Positions 23,024 through 35,422 of a stretch of 62,000 bases of DNA are shown piece by piece. Origin of the DNA: Tubiluchus corallicola. Lineage: Eukaryota; Priapulida; Priapulimorpha; Priapulimorphida; Tubiluchidae. The notes under the pieces are model-generated. The model saw only the letters and a program-made list of their open reading frames with translations. It was not told the DNA's origin and did no database searches. The position numbers and the translations under genes are program-made. Each line of letters opens with the position of its first letter. Positions within the stretch are counted from its first letter, which is position 1. The stretch covers positions 425,001-487,000 of the forward strand of contig JAQGDQ010000060.1 of the NCBI GenBank assembly GCA_030141605.1, read 5' to 3'.

Positions 23024-24802
23024 TGACATGACATGACATGACATGCAGGGTATATACCCTACCTGTTATTCGTTATTTGTGTGTTGCGTCTTACCTGTAT
23101 TATTGTAAATGTAAGTCACTGAACAGCCGTTAGTGCTAATATTGTCTGTTAATTAAATGAGAGACGGTAATTAATCCCTGCTTTGTCTTCTTTTGAATCA
23201 AAAATAAGATTTAGGATAGTTTTCAAAGACGAGTGAGTAACCACAGTTCTATCTCAGCAACCACTCAGCAAAATGGACATAATGATTTCACTCAGAAACA
23301 ATTGTGAGGTATTTTCAATGAGTTGCTTAGTAGTTCATAAATTTGTCATGGTTTTTGGTTTTTGTTTTTTTTTGCTGTTGTTGTATTTTTGTTTTTGTAT
23401 TTCGGCACGTTTATGTATTTTTTAATAAAGTTGTGTCTGCTGTCATTAGCGTCCTTTTGTTTGCTGTCCTTTGAGAAGGGTGGTTGACTCGATAACCGTT
23501 GGTTTTTCGCCGCCCTTTCCCCCATGTTCATTTGTATTTTTGTGTATTTTATTGTCAAATCATTGTAAATTTATGGAGGAAAATAAAATTACTATTACTA
23601 TTACTATCCCTTACAAAATAAGGAATAAGGAGATGAAACCACAGTTATTAAAATTTAGGAAAACGACTTTGAGTTACCTGATCGAAAAATCAAATGTATA
23701 AAAGTTTAGAGTGAGTCTGAATTTAACAGAATCCAGGTAAAGTCACGGAAAAAATCACCGGAAAAAAGGCCCGGAAAAAAAGAAATAACCCTAACCCTAG
23801 TCCCTAATCTTAGCCAACATTAATTGCTAGTCGTTACTATTTTTCGAGCCAAAATTGTGACCTATTTCCTATGACTTTATTATTGGTCACCTTTGAGAAT
23901 ATGGGGCCTCATGCCACAAGATTAAAAAAGGAGAAATAAATTCATGATTATCCTGCTTTCGAAAATAAGGTAGCAATATCGTTATGCATCATCCCGAAAA
24001 TGGGATCAATTACAGACTAAACTGCAGAAATATTCATCAAATAAATGCAATCAAAATGAAAATCACTTCACAAACACGCTTCACATCAGGGGCCCCTATT
24101 TTGCATTGCAAGTTTTCCCTTCCAAAACCTTGAAATAACCTTCAGACTTTCCACAACCAACAATATAAATTTAATGCAGAATGAAAATTGAGTGTATTTT
24201 CAGAATTTAGTATGACAACCATCTAAGCACTTGCAGCGAACAGAATGGTACCCATTAACAGTTGCATTAGCTTGAAATTAAGCTGGAAAATCCATCATCC
24301 ACACCAGCTGCACCTCGTCTGAATGAAATAGTGATCTTTCATTAATGGCAGTTAGGAGAACAGTTAGAATGGCAAGCACATCGATGTTGGACAAGCAAGG
24401 CTAACTAGACTGGTCGATCACAGCTCCTGCAACATTGAAGAACATGTTGGTGATGCCATTAAATCAGCAAGGACCAATGAGTAACTGCAATACCAAAGTC
24501 AGGTGTGTTAAGTTATGGAGACTAGATGGAGGTCATTTGCAGTTCTCATTAGGAACGGAAGCGACCAAAAAAGACAAACAACGTGCCTCTAAGCTGCTAT
24601 TAACTAAGATAAATACTACATCTTTCCATTGTGCCTTTTTCTGCGGGTCACGGAGGGTCCACCTGTATGTACATTCAGCTTGTCGGAACGGGGCTGAATT
24701 TTCGGTCTTGGCACTGGCTCGAATGCATGCGTGGACCGCTAGTGCATGGTGGTGTATAAGCCATTGTTGTTTATCGTTCAGTACGAAGCCTTTCGCTGTC
24801 TT

Positions 24803-24849
24803 TAAAACAGGTATGACGGCATTCCCTCAGCACTAATGGAAGTTACAAA
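24803..24849 (-). repeat. Right arm of the 46-bp inverted pair
   Basis: Complement of 22978-23023, reading tttaaaacaggtatgacggc then attccctcagcactaatgga on the plus strand. The pair could be the ends of a 1.87-kb DNA element or two insertions of one small repeat; no transposase frame lies between. Confidence 0.8.
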
Positions 24850-25016
24850 AGAAGGACAAGATGCTCTGATAGTCTATAAATATGTGTGAATTTCAACTTT
24901 ATCCCACAGGACTAGGCCTACATGTTTGATAATGTTTGGTGTTTTGTGCCTCGACTCTCATGGTAATCTAATCAAAAGCCAGAAACATGTTGGATGTTGA
25001 AGCAGACATGCAATCT

Positions 25017-25649
25017 NNNNNNNNNNNNNNNNNNNNNNNNNNNNNNNNNNNNNNNNNNNNNNNNNNNNNNNNNNNNNNNNNNNNNNNNNNNNNNNNNNNN
25101 NNNNNNNNNNNNNNNNNNNNNNNNNNNNNNNNNNNNNNNNNNNNNNNNNNNNNNNNNNNNNNNNNNNNNNNNNNNNNNNNNNNNNNNNNNNNNNNNNNNN
25201 NNNNNNNNNNNNNNNNNNNNNNNNNNNNNNNNNNNNNNNNNNNNNNNNNNNNNNNNNNNNNNNNNNNNNNNNNNNNNNNNNNNNNNNNNNNNNNNNNNNN
25301 NNNNNNNNNNNNNNNNNNNNNNNNNNNNNNNNNNNNNNNNNNNNNNNNNNNNNNNNNNNNNNNNNNNNNNNNNNNNNNNNNNNNNNNNNNNNNNNNNNNN
25401 NNNNNNNNNNNNNNNNNNNNNNNNNNNNNNNNNNNNNNNNNNNNNNNNNNNNNNNNNNNNNNNNNNNNNNNNNNNNNNNNNNNNNNNNNNNNNNNNNNNN
25501 NNNNNNNNNNNNNNNNNNNNNNNNNNNNNNNNNNNNNNNNNNNNNNNNNNNNNNNNNNNNNNNNNNNNNNNNNNNNNNNNNNNNNNNNNNNNNNNNNNNN
25601 NNNNNNNNNNNNNNNNNNNNNNNNNNNNNNNNNNNNNNNNNNNNNNNNN
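25017..25649. other. Assembly gap (633 N)
   Basis: A run of n with unknown content; frames reported across it are meaningless. Confidence 1.
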
Positions 25650-26241
25650 TAATGGAAAGTCAATTCTGACTAAATGAAACGTGATTACAAAATTTTGAAA
25701 ATTAATTTTAATTAAAATGCAATATAAAGTAACATAATTTCACATTCACTAATGAAAATACGTGTTTAATTCCACAAGAATGCCCAAGGGCTCACATCGA
25801 ATAATGAAAAATGCAATTAACGCGACTAGAAATTTCAGCAGCGCTGCATTGTTAAAAATACTCCGCGAAAAATGTGTAAATTTCATCAAATAATTTGCAA
25901 ATTTTAATCAGCTCACACTTTAAGCTACCGTCAGGCTAGTGGCTGTGTGCAAATGAAGGCATTGTTTGACTTAATTAGCGACTAATTACAAGAGGAGGTT
26001 TGCAATTAGTGATGACATTAATCTATTAATGTAATGGCCTGCATGTTTAATTAAGAACACCATCAATTTAATTAATGGGACCACAATTAGACTTCTGCCC
26101 ATCCCGGCGTGCTAACACATAATTACTCGTTAATGTTGCCGTAGCCAATAGTAATTTATAATTTTCTCAGTGACCATCTCGTGCAAATGATGATTGATAA
26201 TAGTGGAATTGCTCAACACTGCAGCTGTGACAATCCTAGAA
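25650..26241. other. AT-rich non-coding
   Basis: Repeated taatta motifs but no gene, repeat boundary or RNA recognised. Confidence 0.35.
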
Positions 26242-26575
26242 GTGTCTATAGGCCCTCAAGCTCTGATAAAATTTGGTAAAAAATCTGTCTTTTCCCTACA
26301 TTTGTGTTGAAATATGTGCTAATTTGGCTTGCTATGTATGTAGTGGTATGTTTTAATTTCAATATTTCTATTGACACATGGAACTTAGCTATTCTAGTTT
26401 ATTTAAGGAATTTGCAACAAACTTACTCCAAGTTATGCAGATGTCGGTAAAATATTTCACGAGTAAAAAATATTTAAGATGGGTGGGGGCGATTTAGAGG
26501 GTGGCTCCGTCTTAAGGGTCCCATAATTTCACTAGCCTATAGGCCCCAAAAGGTCATAATGTGGCTCTGGCTGCA
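26242..26575 (+). mobile_element. Dispersed repeat family R1, copy 1
   Basis: From ggccctcaagctctgataaa to ccccaaaaggtcataatgtg. It is alignable over its whole length with 33341-33650 and, inverted and expanded, with 59722-60420. Shared landmarks are atttggtaaaaaatctgt, gctaatttggcttgc and agagggtggc. No coding sequence; ends are not clearly inverted. Probably a small DNA element of unknown superfamily. Confidence 0.6.
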
Positions 26576-26635
26576 TGTACTGAGAGAAAATTACAAACAC
26601 CAGCAGCTGTTTTTATACAGTAAAAGGTACTCTTC

Positions 26636-27127
26636 GGGGGGTGTAACTTTGAAACCGGAGGCCATGAAATTTAATAAAATCAGTGTCAGATTTTAAGTTA
26701 CAGTTAAGTTTTTTAGTTAAAGAATTAATGTGACAGGACTAGAACCTAGTCATTATCCACGATGATTCTATAACACGAGACAGTGAACAGGCAGAGGTGT
26801 TTATATGAGTATATATCCTCCCTCGATGAAATTGGTTCAAACCATCCATAAGCACCCTTCCAGTTACTAACCAGTAAATCCATTACCTGCCGTTTAACTT
26901 CATTTGATAACATACACCACGACTGCCTAGCTATGGTCATTTTAAAGTAATTTTCCTGTAGCAAAACAAGTACTAAAGACATTTTGATTCAATGAGGTAC
27001 ACATGTTTATGTTAAGCAAGGCACATGATGCCACCTATTGACAGAACGAGAACATAAAATGCTAGTGCTCCATTAAGGCACATGATTTAAAGCTCAGTAA
27101 ATATTCCCGAAGACGGTGAAACACCGA
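26636..27127. repeat. Tandem duplication, copy A (uninterrupted)
   Basis: About 490 bp from aactttgaaaccggaggcca to ctcagtaaatattcccgaag. It is repeated directly at 27139-28092 with roughly 5-7% differences. Copy A keeps the intact sequence aacaagtactaaagac at 26966-26981, where copy B carries a transposon. The minus strand has a 78-residue frame (26982-26746) of unknown kind. Confidence 0.9.
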
Positions 27128-27492
27128 ACAAAATGTTTTTGGGGGAAAATGCAACTTTGAAGCCGGAGGCCATGAAATTTAATAAAATCAGTGTCAGATT
27201 TTAAGTTACAGTTAAGTTTCTTAGTTAAAGAATTATTGTGACATACTAGAACCTACTCATTATCAATCATGATTCTCTAACACGAGACAGTGAAAAGGCA
27301 GAGGTGTTTTTGTGTCATTCAGATGAGTATATATCCTCCCTCAACAAAATTGGTTCAAACCATCCATAAGCACCCTTCCAGTTACTAACCAGTAAATCCA
27401 TTACCTGCTGTTTAACTTCATTTGATAACATACACCATGACTGACTGCTTAGCTATGGTCATTTTAAAGTAATTTTCCTGTAGCAAAACAAG

Positions 27493-27939
27493 TACCGTAT
27501 TTTCCCATGTATAAGAGACCCTTTTTTGCTCAGAATTTTCACTTTAAAAATAGGGGGTCTCTTATACATGGGAGTAAGTCTTTTCAATAAGATGCATAAA
27601 TTGTGACACTAATTGTGCAGCTGGGTCCTCAAGGCATGGAATGGTGTAAAGCCAGAGGTCATTATTAAATCTTTCAAGAAGTGTGGCATCTCCAATGCCA
27701 TGGACGGCACAGAAGACAATGCCATTTTTGAGCAGAGTGACTCCTCTGATGATGAACTGGCTGGAATTGCTGAAGGTCTGACTCCAGTTGATATTTTTGA
27801 TGAGAGTGATGAGGAATTTAATGATTTCTATGATGAATAAAGTTATTCATTACCAAAAAACTTTTTTCCAGAATTTTTGCCTAAAAATTGAAGGGGTCTC
27901 TTATACACAAGGGTCTCTTATACATGGGAAAATACGGTA
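27493..27939. mobile_element. pogo-like non-autonomous element, copy 2
   Basis: Termini taccgtattttcccatgtat aagagaccc and the complementary gggtctcttatacatgggaa aatacggta, bounded by TA. The insertion is proven by the empty site in copy A of the tandem duplication. The interior contains a fragment of transposase coding sequence. It shares both ends and the 3' coding tail with the element at 11087-11563. Confidence 0.93.
27613..27840 (+). pseudogene. pogo/Tigger-like transposase C-terminal fragment
   Basis: Reads WVLKAWNGVKPEVIIKSFKK, then CGISNAMDGTEDNAIFEQSD, then an acidic tail ending DEEFNDFYDE and TAA. The sequence WxxxAWxxVxPExIxxSFxKCGISNxxDGTED is typical of the C-terminal end of pogo/Tigger (DDE) transposases. 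The DNA-binding and catalytic parts are absent, so the element depended on a full-length relative elsewhere. Confidence 0.8.
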
Positions 27940-28092
27940 CTACAAACATTTTGATTCAATGAGGTACACATGTTTATGTTAAGCAAGGCACATGGTGCCA
28001 CCTATTGACAGAAGGAGAACATAAAATGCTAGTGCTCCATTAAGGCACATGATTTAAAGCTCAGTAAATATTCGTGAAGACGATGAAACACG

Positions 28093-29100
28093 ATACGGCA
28101 AGAATCTAATCTGAACGCCAGGCTTCTCTTTGATCAGCTTAGCTGTATGGACACAATGATAGAAAAGCTGATGGATTAGGTTATTACAGGAGAACTAGAG
28201 AGAAACGTACACGTACCGCGGCTTGTTAAATCATTTCCTGCACGGGCTACGTGGGCGGCAATTAAATATGATTGTGCAGAGAAATTTTAATTTAGCAGCA
28301 GAACTGCAAATAAGATGGAAACGAGAGCTGAAAGGGAAGCGGGAAACAGGCAAGATGAGAGGGAGAAAACGGCATAGTTCAACAGCAATAATTTAATTTT
28401 CAATGGCTTCTTGTTTCAAATTTTCAAATTCAAAAAAATCAAAATTAAAATTATTTATTTATATCCCAAACAAAAAACAGCAACATCAATAAACACAACT
28501 TCTGAACAACGTGGACGGGACGGCATGGCGACGAACATACGTTGTCGGATCAGTCACTCCACATCGGTTTTTGAATAGTTGATGGACAGTGCAAAAACAG
28601 TCTGCAACTTAATATAACGAGTACAATAATTCCAAATGGCTTATTCTGGGGCTCATATCTTTCTGTATTTGAAAAAATCCTTTATATTTGTCACTGGGTC
28701 TTCTACAACAACAACAACAGCAACAGCAGCAACAACAACATCAACAACAACAAAAAAAAACAAGTACGGGCACCACATATTCTAACATTTCTCTCAATTA
28801 ATACTTTAATAAGAAATTAAAATTCCTATTTTCAATAATTTGTACAGCCTTTTGCTAAGTTTATTGTCCCTAGCTGCTTGGAACTTAACACGCATCCTTT
28901 CACAATCTTACGAGATAGTATATGAAAATTCCTAATTACATTTTGTGGGGTAACATTATTTTGTATAACAATTTTATACAAATGGAAACCCATTATTGAG
29001 TTTACGTCAATAACGTATGTTTGGCTATGAAGTTAATACGTTGAGTTTTTTCCCTTTTGCTATTTTTGTTACGGTAAGTGAACAAAGGATAAGCATGTTT
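28093..29100. other. Non-coding; (AAC)n microsatellite
   Basis: A caa/aac run lies at about 28708-28760. The rest is AT-rich with no supported gene. Confidence 0.45.
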
Positions 29101-29285
29101 AGACATAGGCATAGACATTTTATTTATCTCCTCATTTACACCGGAATACTATAGACTATAATTGCTATAATTATTAAATAATCAGGATAAATTATGCATA
29201 AAGGAAAGAGTTAGTGGAGTGCAGGAGAAAGGGTAGCAAAGGACCAACTGGTCATCAAGTCAGCTGCCGTTCTCAGGTTAGTGTA
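29101..29285 (-). mobile_element. LINE 3' UTR-like fragment
   Basis: Shares with the repeats at 36292 and 52825 the phrase gagaaagggtagcaaa followed by a gac/gtca-rich stretch, just downstream of ttatttatctc. Likely the 3' UTR of a related non-LTR family; weakly supported. Confidence 0.3.
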
Positions 29286-29975
29286 AATTGTAAAAAAATG
29301 TCCGGCTGTAGAGTCTTTAGACCTTTAGAAGAATTTTTATTAAAAAAATGTAATAAAAAGATACTATCGCATATTATTAATCAATAACAAAAGGCAACTC
29401 TGGGAAGCCACTAAATGCTGTATGTCATCCCCGCCCCCTAGCGGGTTATCGACCCACAAACAATTATTAGCAAGAGACGGAGTTTATGCAACACAAACGG
29501 TAATAAATTATTAAGAGAAAGCCGGGGATACATTGGCAGGCGGGGATGGAGCTTTGTGAGAAAGCAGCCGCCATGGATAATTATAGTATTGCATTAACTG
29601 CTGTAGTAATTGCCTCATAAAATATGGCATGCTGGATTAGGGCTAGTATGAAGCCTTTGCGTTTGGTATTTTATTGTACAGTGGACAAAGACAAAATCTA
29701 ACTCTAACCTCATTTTTACTGTTTCCGGATCACTGTTAATGTTTATACTATTAGGAAATTAAAACCGGCCTGTTATTTTGCATTGATGAAGTTGTTTGTT
29801 TACCGTGGGGGCACCACATCATCTAGAATGTGCCGAAAATGGCTATAATCATTTTAAAGTCATTTTACGCAAGAACACTTTAGCCTTCGTCAGCGAGTTT
29901 TAAATTCACGCAGTGAAGCCGTACACAGTTTTATTCATAATACTGACGTCATTTTAACTTCGAATATATTTGCCC
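29286..29975. other. Non-coding, nothing recognised
   Basis: No supported gene or repeat boundary. Confidence 0.35.
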
Positions 29976-30514
29976 ATTGGGAATATACACTTACTAACCT
30001 AGCCACGGGGGGGGGGGGGGCAAGCCAGCCCAAATCAGTGCCGGTCCCAAGCCCGGATAAATAGGGAGGGTTAGGGTCAGGAAGGGCATCCGCCTGTAAA
30101 AACTGCGCCAAAACCTTCTATGAATGAGTCGGTGAGACTTAAAGGTAAAGTCCACAAAGAAGTGGTCAGACCCGCTCTAATCTATGGGCTGGAAGCAGTT
30201 TCTCTAAAGAAGACCGAAGAGAAGAAAATGGATGTGGTGGAGATGAGGATGTTGAGATGGATGGTGGGAATAACAAGAAGAGATAAAATTAGAAATAATA
30301 ATATCAGAGGAACAGTAAAAGTAGTGGAAGCCTCGAAAGATTGCGATGGTATGGACACCTGAAAAGAATAGTCGGTGAAGATCATGTGGGAAGGGAAGAC
30401 ATAAATGAAGAGATGGTCAACAACAGGAATGCGTGGAAAAGACTCATTCACAACGGCGACCCCGCATAGGGAAAAGCTGGGAAAAAGAAGATTGGGAATA
30501 TACACTTACTAACC
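29976..30514 (+). mobile_element. RTE-like LINE remnant with 24-bp target-site duplication
   Basis: A perfect 24-bp direct repeat, starting attgggaatatacacttact, brackets the insertion at 29976-29999 and 30491-30514. The insert (30000-30490) begins with a run of 14 or so G, then cccggataaatagggagggt and gggcatccgcctgtaaaaac, a segment familiar from RTE-type elements, then a piece of reverse-transcriptase coding sequence, and ends gggaaaagctgggaaaaaga ag, matching the usual RTE 3' terminus. Order and size show a strongly internally deleted or template-switched copy. Confidence 0.85.
30120..30362 (+). pseudogene. RTE reverse transcriptase C-terminal fragment
   Basis: Encodes KVHKEVVRPALIYGLEAVSL then KKTEEKKMDVVEMRMLRWMV then GITRRDKIRNNNIRGT. 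VxRPxLxYGxExxxxKKxxxxKxxVxEMRMLRWMxGxTRxDKIRNxxIRG is the conserved C-terminal block of RTE-clade reverse transcriptases. A frameshift follows near 30340, after which GHL/KRI-like residues continue in another frame. Inactive. Confidence 0.85.
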
Positions 30515-30780
30515 GTTTTTTACATATTCAGTAATTCCCTGTTCTTTGTGTAAATATTAATTTTATTTGTTTCGTAGAAATGTTTTTAATTGTGATTTTT
30601 AACTATGCTTTGTTTATAATTCTATGGTACTTTTTATGTACTTAAATAAACGTAAAATAAATAATAAAAATATAATAAGAAAATCTGTTATCTGGGAACT
30701 CATGCTGAAACTAATGCCTGATTCACACTGTTGAAGAATTGAGATTACGCCCTTTTAATTTTTCGCCACCCTTTCACCAA
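30515..30780. other. AT-rich spacer
   Basis: Nothing recognised. Confidence 0.4.
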
Positions 30781-30784
30781 TGAG

Positions 30785-30985
30785 TTTAACATCACACTAG
30801 CTACAACTACTGAATGTCTGTTCACACTAACTACAACTACTGAATGTCTGTTCACACTAGCCACAACTACTGAATGTCTGTTCACACTAACTACAACTAC
30901 TGAACGTCTGTTTACACTAGCCACAACTACTAAATGTCTGTTTACACTAGCTACAACTACTGAATATCTGTTCACACAGCTACAA
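30785..30985. repeat. 30-bp tandem repeat, about six units
   Basis: The unit ctacaactactgaatgtctg ttcacacta-a/g repeats six times with scattered substitutions. It creates a valine-serine-rich minus frame with no sign of coding. Confidence 0.92.
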
Positions 30986-32634
30986 AGACCAGATGCCAAG
31001 ATGCCAAGTCAGTTTAGGACGAGGTTCTTCAAGTGCCAAACGCAGTTCATCACAAATCCAGAACACCATATGGACCACACGATTCTCTCTCTATTAATAA
31101 TATAGTTTTTTCAACAGAGAGCTGCCCTTCCTCCTGGGCTGTGAGAGACTTTCTCGATGCAAGATACACGACTTGTAAATGAATTGGTTCCTGAGACTCT
31201 TGAGGACCCTAAAGGAAATATCAAAGCCTACTACTGCAGTAGTTCTTTTCAGATTTTCATGTAATTTGACCAAAAAAAATGCCCAAGATTTTAGCTCATC
31301 TGTGTACATCTTCAAATGTTTTGTTTTGTTTGCTAAAATGTATAGGAAATGCAAAATGTTTAGTGACTTCCGGGACACCCTGTATGTAAACATTTTGGAA
31401 AACCATATTATTGTGCACACATGATTTTTTCATTACCCTACCATAATTTTTTGACATTAGATACTAAAGAAACATGGAGCCTTAGTTATTGTTTAACTAA
31501 CTCACAGTCTTGTTATGACAAATTTCCTGCAAATAATTTTCTTTATTTATGATTAACATCATTTTACTTTGAATATGCTTTAGATGAGTAATTCATAAAA
31601 AAAGTATTATCAGTCAAGATTATTCACACGATTATTTATATTCTGCTGAGGAGAATTTAGATAAGTGTAACTATGAACTATGAATTTATTTTCCCACATC
31701 AAAATACAATATCATACACATTAATAAACAATAAATAAAATGATTTGAGTAGTGCGAGGTGAGTGTACAACCATACGGTCATTAACACACTCGCCTTACT
31801 TAAATGAAAAAATTATTATAGTTAAGCGTGCTTCTGTAGATAACTTAATATAATTGATGTAATAAAGTAACTGATGTAATAATAGCAAGGAAACATAAGG
31901 AAAACATTAAGAAAGCAAGTCATAATATGTAATTACGATTTTGATAGAGGCTGCGATGAATGAATAATTCCATTTTAATTGATTTATACCTTTTACTAAT
32001 AAAGTAACAAAGTTTGTAAAGATACCTATTTGAAAAAGAAAAACATTAGTGCAAACATTAGTAACAACGTGTACCAATAAGCCTACTGTTCTTCCAAGTT
32101 TGGATGGACAAGTAAGAATAGAAGACAGCTATAAAGTGACTTTTGGAAAATGAGAAAGAAAACAAGACATCGTATTTGCCGACAGGGACGAAACATGAGA
32201 AAGAAGAGATGCATTTCTGATAAGTGATTAAATATTTATCTAGCCGAAGTGAATAAACGTGTAAGAGGGCTAAGTGGGTAACGGTTATAAATGGTCTTAT
32301 GGTCGCGTCCTCGTGAAACACGCTGCTAGCACATCAATATATTGATGTTAGCTGCATTGAAAACGCAAACATTACTCATCCTGCAAGCGGTTAATGTTAT
32401 CGCCCCAAGAGGGCGGTAAGCGCGCTCTTGCAGCTTTGATAAATGACGATAGGCCGTGTATGCAGTGTTCTCCGGCAATAACGCTAAAATATAAAATGAA
32501 TCGTATTTTCAGGGGACAGTGTCAAGGGAGGGAAGACTTCACGTTCCACATAGGTTTATAGCATCTGCAAAACGAATCACCTTCATTAATATAAAACCAA
32601 AAAACATCAATGTCATTAGGATGTTAATGAAACA
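30986..32634. other. Non-coding, nothing firm
   Basis: At 31367-31386 the minus strand begins acagggtgtcccggaagtca, a common type of element terminus, and overlapping frames on both strands follow to 31094; the other end was not found. The remainder shows no gene. Confidence 0.3.
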
Positions 32635-32885
32635 GTGCACATGACAAATTTAATGAATGAGATGAATTATTCAATTAAAGGAAGACAAGATAATTTTTCA
32701 TATACTACCCCATTTTCAAGGCTGATAAAAAGTATACATTTTTTATCACAGGCGAGCACAACTAGTGACACCACAAACTATTTCAACAGCAAAAATATTC
32801 CACGAGCGTGTTGCACGTGTTTGGAAACAGAAAACTGAAGTACAGTACTACTGTAAGATATTCAATGTGTTGTAATAAAACTAGG
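32635..32885 (+). repeat. Dispersed repeat family R2, copy 1
   Basis: Contains tttcatatactaccccattt and cagcaaaaatattccacgag followed by tgttgcac. The same landmarks in the same order occur at 44570-44835, so this is an old dispersed repeat of unknown type. Confidence 0.65.
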
Positions 32886-33340
32886 CAAGTTTTAAGATAA
32901 AAATTCGAATTTAATATTTATCGCTGTGCTCACGCATGAGCTGTCGAACATGTGCAGTTCATTGCAAACTAGCACATCTGAACTGAGAGGTGCAGCACCT
33001 GTTTTTTGTGCCATGCCTTTCCGAAATGCAGGCGCTAGTGCCCGTCTAGCTAGCGAATGGCGAAGTATAACAGCGAAGCACTAGTGGCGCAAACGCGAAA
33101 TTATGTTTGTATGGTAATAATTCTTTCGTGTAAATTATTTTTGAAAAAAAATCACGTTTCCTTTGAATATTTTAAAGAGTAGATTGCTTTAACCTACAGT
33201 TTAAGATTTGGTCGGGTTTTGCTTCAAGTGACAGTAAAAAAGTAGAAGTCTTACGAGTGCCAGCAACAACACAATTTTAAAGTGCAGTACCATTTATGAC
33301 AGGGCTTTTTCTTATGGGCCAAATTAAGCTGAAGCCTAGG

Positions 33341-33650
33341 TCCCTATTGTTTGCCGGCCCTCAAGCTTTGGTGACATTTGGTAAAAAAAATCTGTTTTTC
33401 CACCGTTTCTGTGTTAAAGCAAGTGCTAATTTGGCTTGCAATAATTAGCATAACACAGTGGTATTTCTTAAAAAAAATCCTTTATTGGCAAACTATTATT
33501 ATTCTATTTTATATAAAGAATTTCCAATGAGTTTACTTCAAACTATTGCTAAAATATATCACAAGTAAAAAATTATTGAAGACGGGTACGGGCGAGTAAG
33601 AGGGTGGCGCCATCTGAGGGGCACCAAAAAGTCATAATCTGGCCTTAATG
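33341..33650 (+). mobile_element. Dispersed repeat family R1, copy 2
   Basis: From gccctcaagctttggtgaca to caaaaagtcataatctgg, collinear with 26242-26575. Confidence 0.6.
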
Positions 33651-33902
33651 TAGGTTAAAAATATAGAAATATTTCAATGTAAAATATACACAGCAAAAAA
33701 GACACTTTAAGATGATCTGTTTATCGTTTTAAACAGTAAAACAGTTAAAGACAGCCTTAACATGAAGGTGTAAAAATCATTAGAAAAGTTTTGAAATTAT
33801 TTAGTAGTTTGTTGTATCAGTGCCATTTATTTTTAACAACCAAGTTGAAAAACCAAGTTGAATTCAAATTGTACAAAAATCTGCAGTTTCTTCTACAGTT
33901 GA

Positions 33903-33937
33903 TGTTGTTATTGTCAATGCTTTTGTTGTTGTTGCTT

Positions 33938-33979
<42 letters not shown>

Positions 33980-34178
33980 TTGTTATTGTTATTGTTGCTG
34001 CTGCTGCTGCTGCTATTGCTGCTGTTGTTGTTGTTGCTTCTGCTGTTGTTGTTGTTGCTGCTGCTATTGCTGCTGTTGTTGTTGCTGTTATTATTGCTGC
34101 TGCTGTTGCTGCTATTGTTGTTGTTGCTGCTGCTGTTGTTGTTATTGCTGCTGTTGTTGTTGCTGCTGTTGCTTTTGC
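33903..34178. repeat. CTG/TTG trinucleotide repeat
   Basis: About 90 triplets of ctg and ttg with occasional att and ttc. It gives a poly-leucine frame on plus and an Ala/Thr-rich frame on minus; neither has a coding context. Confidence 0.95.
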
Positions 34179-35422
34179 GCTTTTATAAATAGCTACGGCG
34201 AGTTCTACAAACAAAGTGGAGAAGCATCAACTACCCTGAACATCCCACAAACGAGTTACGCTGAGCAATGACGTTGTAACCATAGTCTTTCAAAATATAA
34301 TAGACTGCAGACAGCAGCTTAATACAGCAGTAATAGACAAGGAGACTGAAAGTCACCTTCACCAAGGAAGAGAAACACAAATGTCAGCCTTAATATGGCT
34401 TCCCGATGAATTATCTCTGAAGCCATATCTCAAGTGTTAGATCAACAGGTAAAAAAGAAAATATGACGTAAAGCTTGTGTTACAAAGATCACAAATTTCA
34501 CCCCACACTAACCTCAGTTCATGTTGTAACTTACTGTACACTGATTCAATGACTATGAGAATTGGTTTAGTACCGACTTTTACAGATCCAAAAATAGTGT
34601 CACATGGTCATCAAATTTTTCTTGACTGACAAAAGACGTTAAGCATGTCATGATAAACTTTTGTCGTTCAACGAAATTCTTAAATTTCATGGTCACCTAA
34701 GGCAAAGTGGTCAATGGTCACTTATAAGTAACATTTTTATGGAATCGTTATAGAATGCAAGTCCAGCATGTGGGACGATACTTCCCATTTTATGTTAAAC
34801 TGAAAACAAAGCTTGTACTTTAATCTTTAGCAGTGAATTTTAAACAAAGTAATTAAGTATGACATATGTTTTATCCGCGGAAAATTCTCATCCCTGTATC
34901 TTAGTAAGCAGTTTCACATGACACTCCTACTTAAGGCAAATTCACAAAATCAGTGCATCTTAATGACCGATAGTCACATGATCTTGCTCTCCTGATTACA
35001 GGTAAAAATTTATATCGTCAGACTTGTATTTAACATTTTTGCGCTATGCATACTATGTACTATCAAACTTATATGCTATAATGCCAGGCACAGTCTAGGT
35101 TGCATAAGAATTATTAACAAAAAATTCAACTACATGGACACACGATAAAAAAATGTAATGTCATTAGAGAGGTGCCATGCAATTTTCTATATGCTGTGAT
35201 AAAAAGTGAAAGTTTCATTGAATTTTCTCAGAGTTTCTATTTCACAATGACTTTACAATCTATTTCACAGGTCCTTAATTGGGAATCACATAATAAATAA
35301 CTAGGAAGAAAGATAGAGTTGTACAGTGTTATCTGGATTGTACAAATTTAGAGTGACAGGACCCATGCGAATTTCTTTACCAAAAGTAATTGGGCTGACT
35401 GCACGTAGCGATGAAATGTAAG
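34179..35422. other. Non-coding, nothing recognised
   Basis: Repeated phrases such as catggtca and tcacatgatc occur but no gene or repeat is supported. Confidence 0.35.

Larger units (their letters stand above)
27139..28092. repeat. Tandem duplication, copy B (interrupted by a pogo-like element)
   Basis: Direct repeat of copy A, broken after aacaag at 27492 by the 447-bp element 27493-27939 and resuming at ctacaaacattttgattc. The TA at the break is present on both sides of the element and once in copy A. Confidence 0.9.

Noticed and set aside
23795-23812. Interstitial telomere (aaccctaaccctag)
   Set aside because: Barely two units; too short to mean anything.
24968-25677. Long frames of unknown residues
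   Set aside because: They are the assembly gap translated as X.
31094-31424. Mirrored 108- and 81-residue frames
   Set aside because: No family resemblance on either strand; one end looks like a dispersed-repeat terminus, so probably repeat DNA.
33791-34214. Poly-leucine and Ala/Thr-rich frames
   Set aside because: Product of the CTG/TTG microsatellite; no conserved protein sequence around it.
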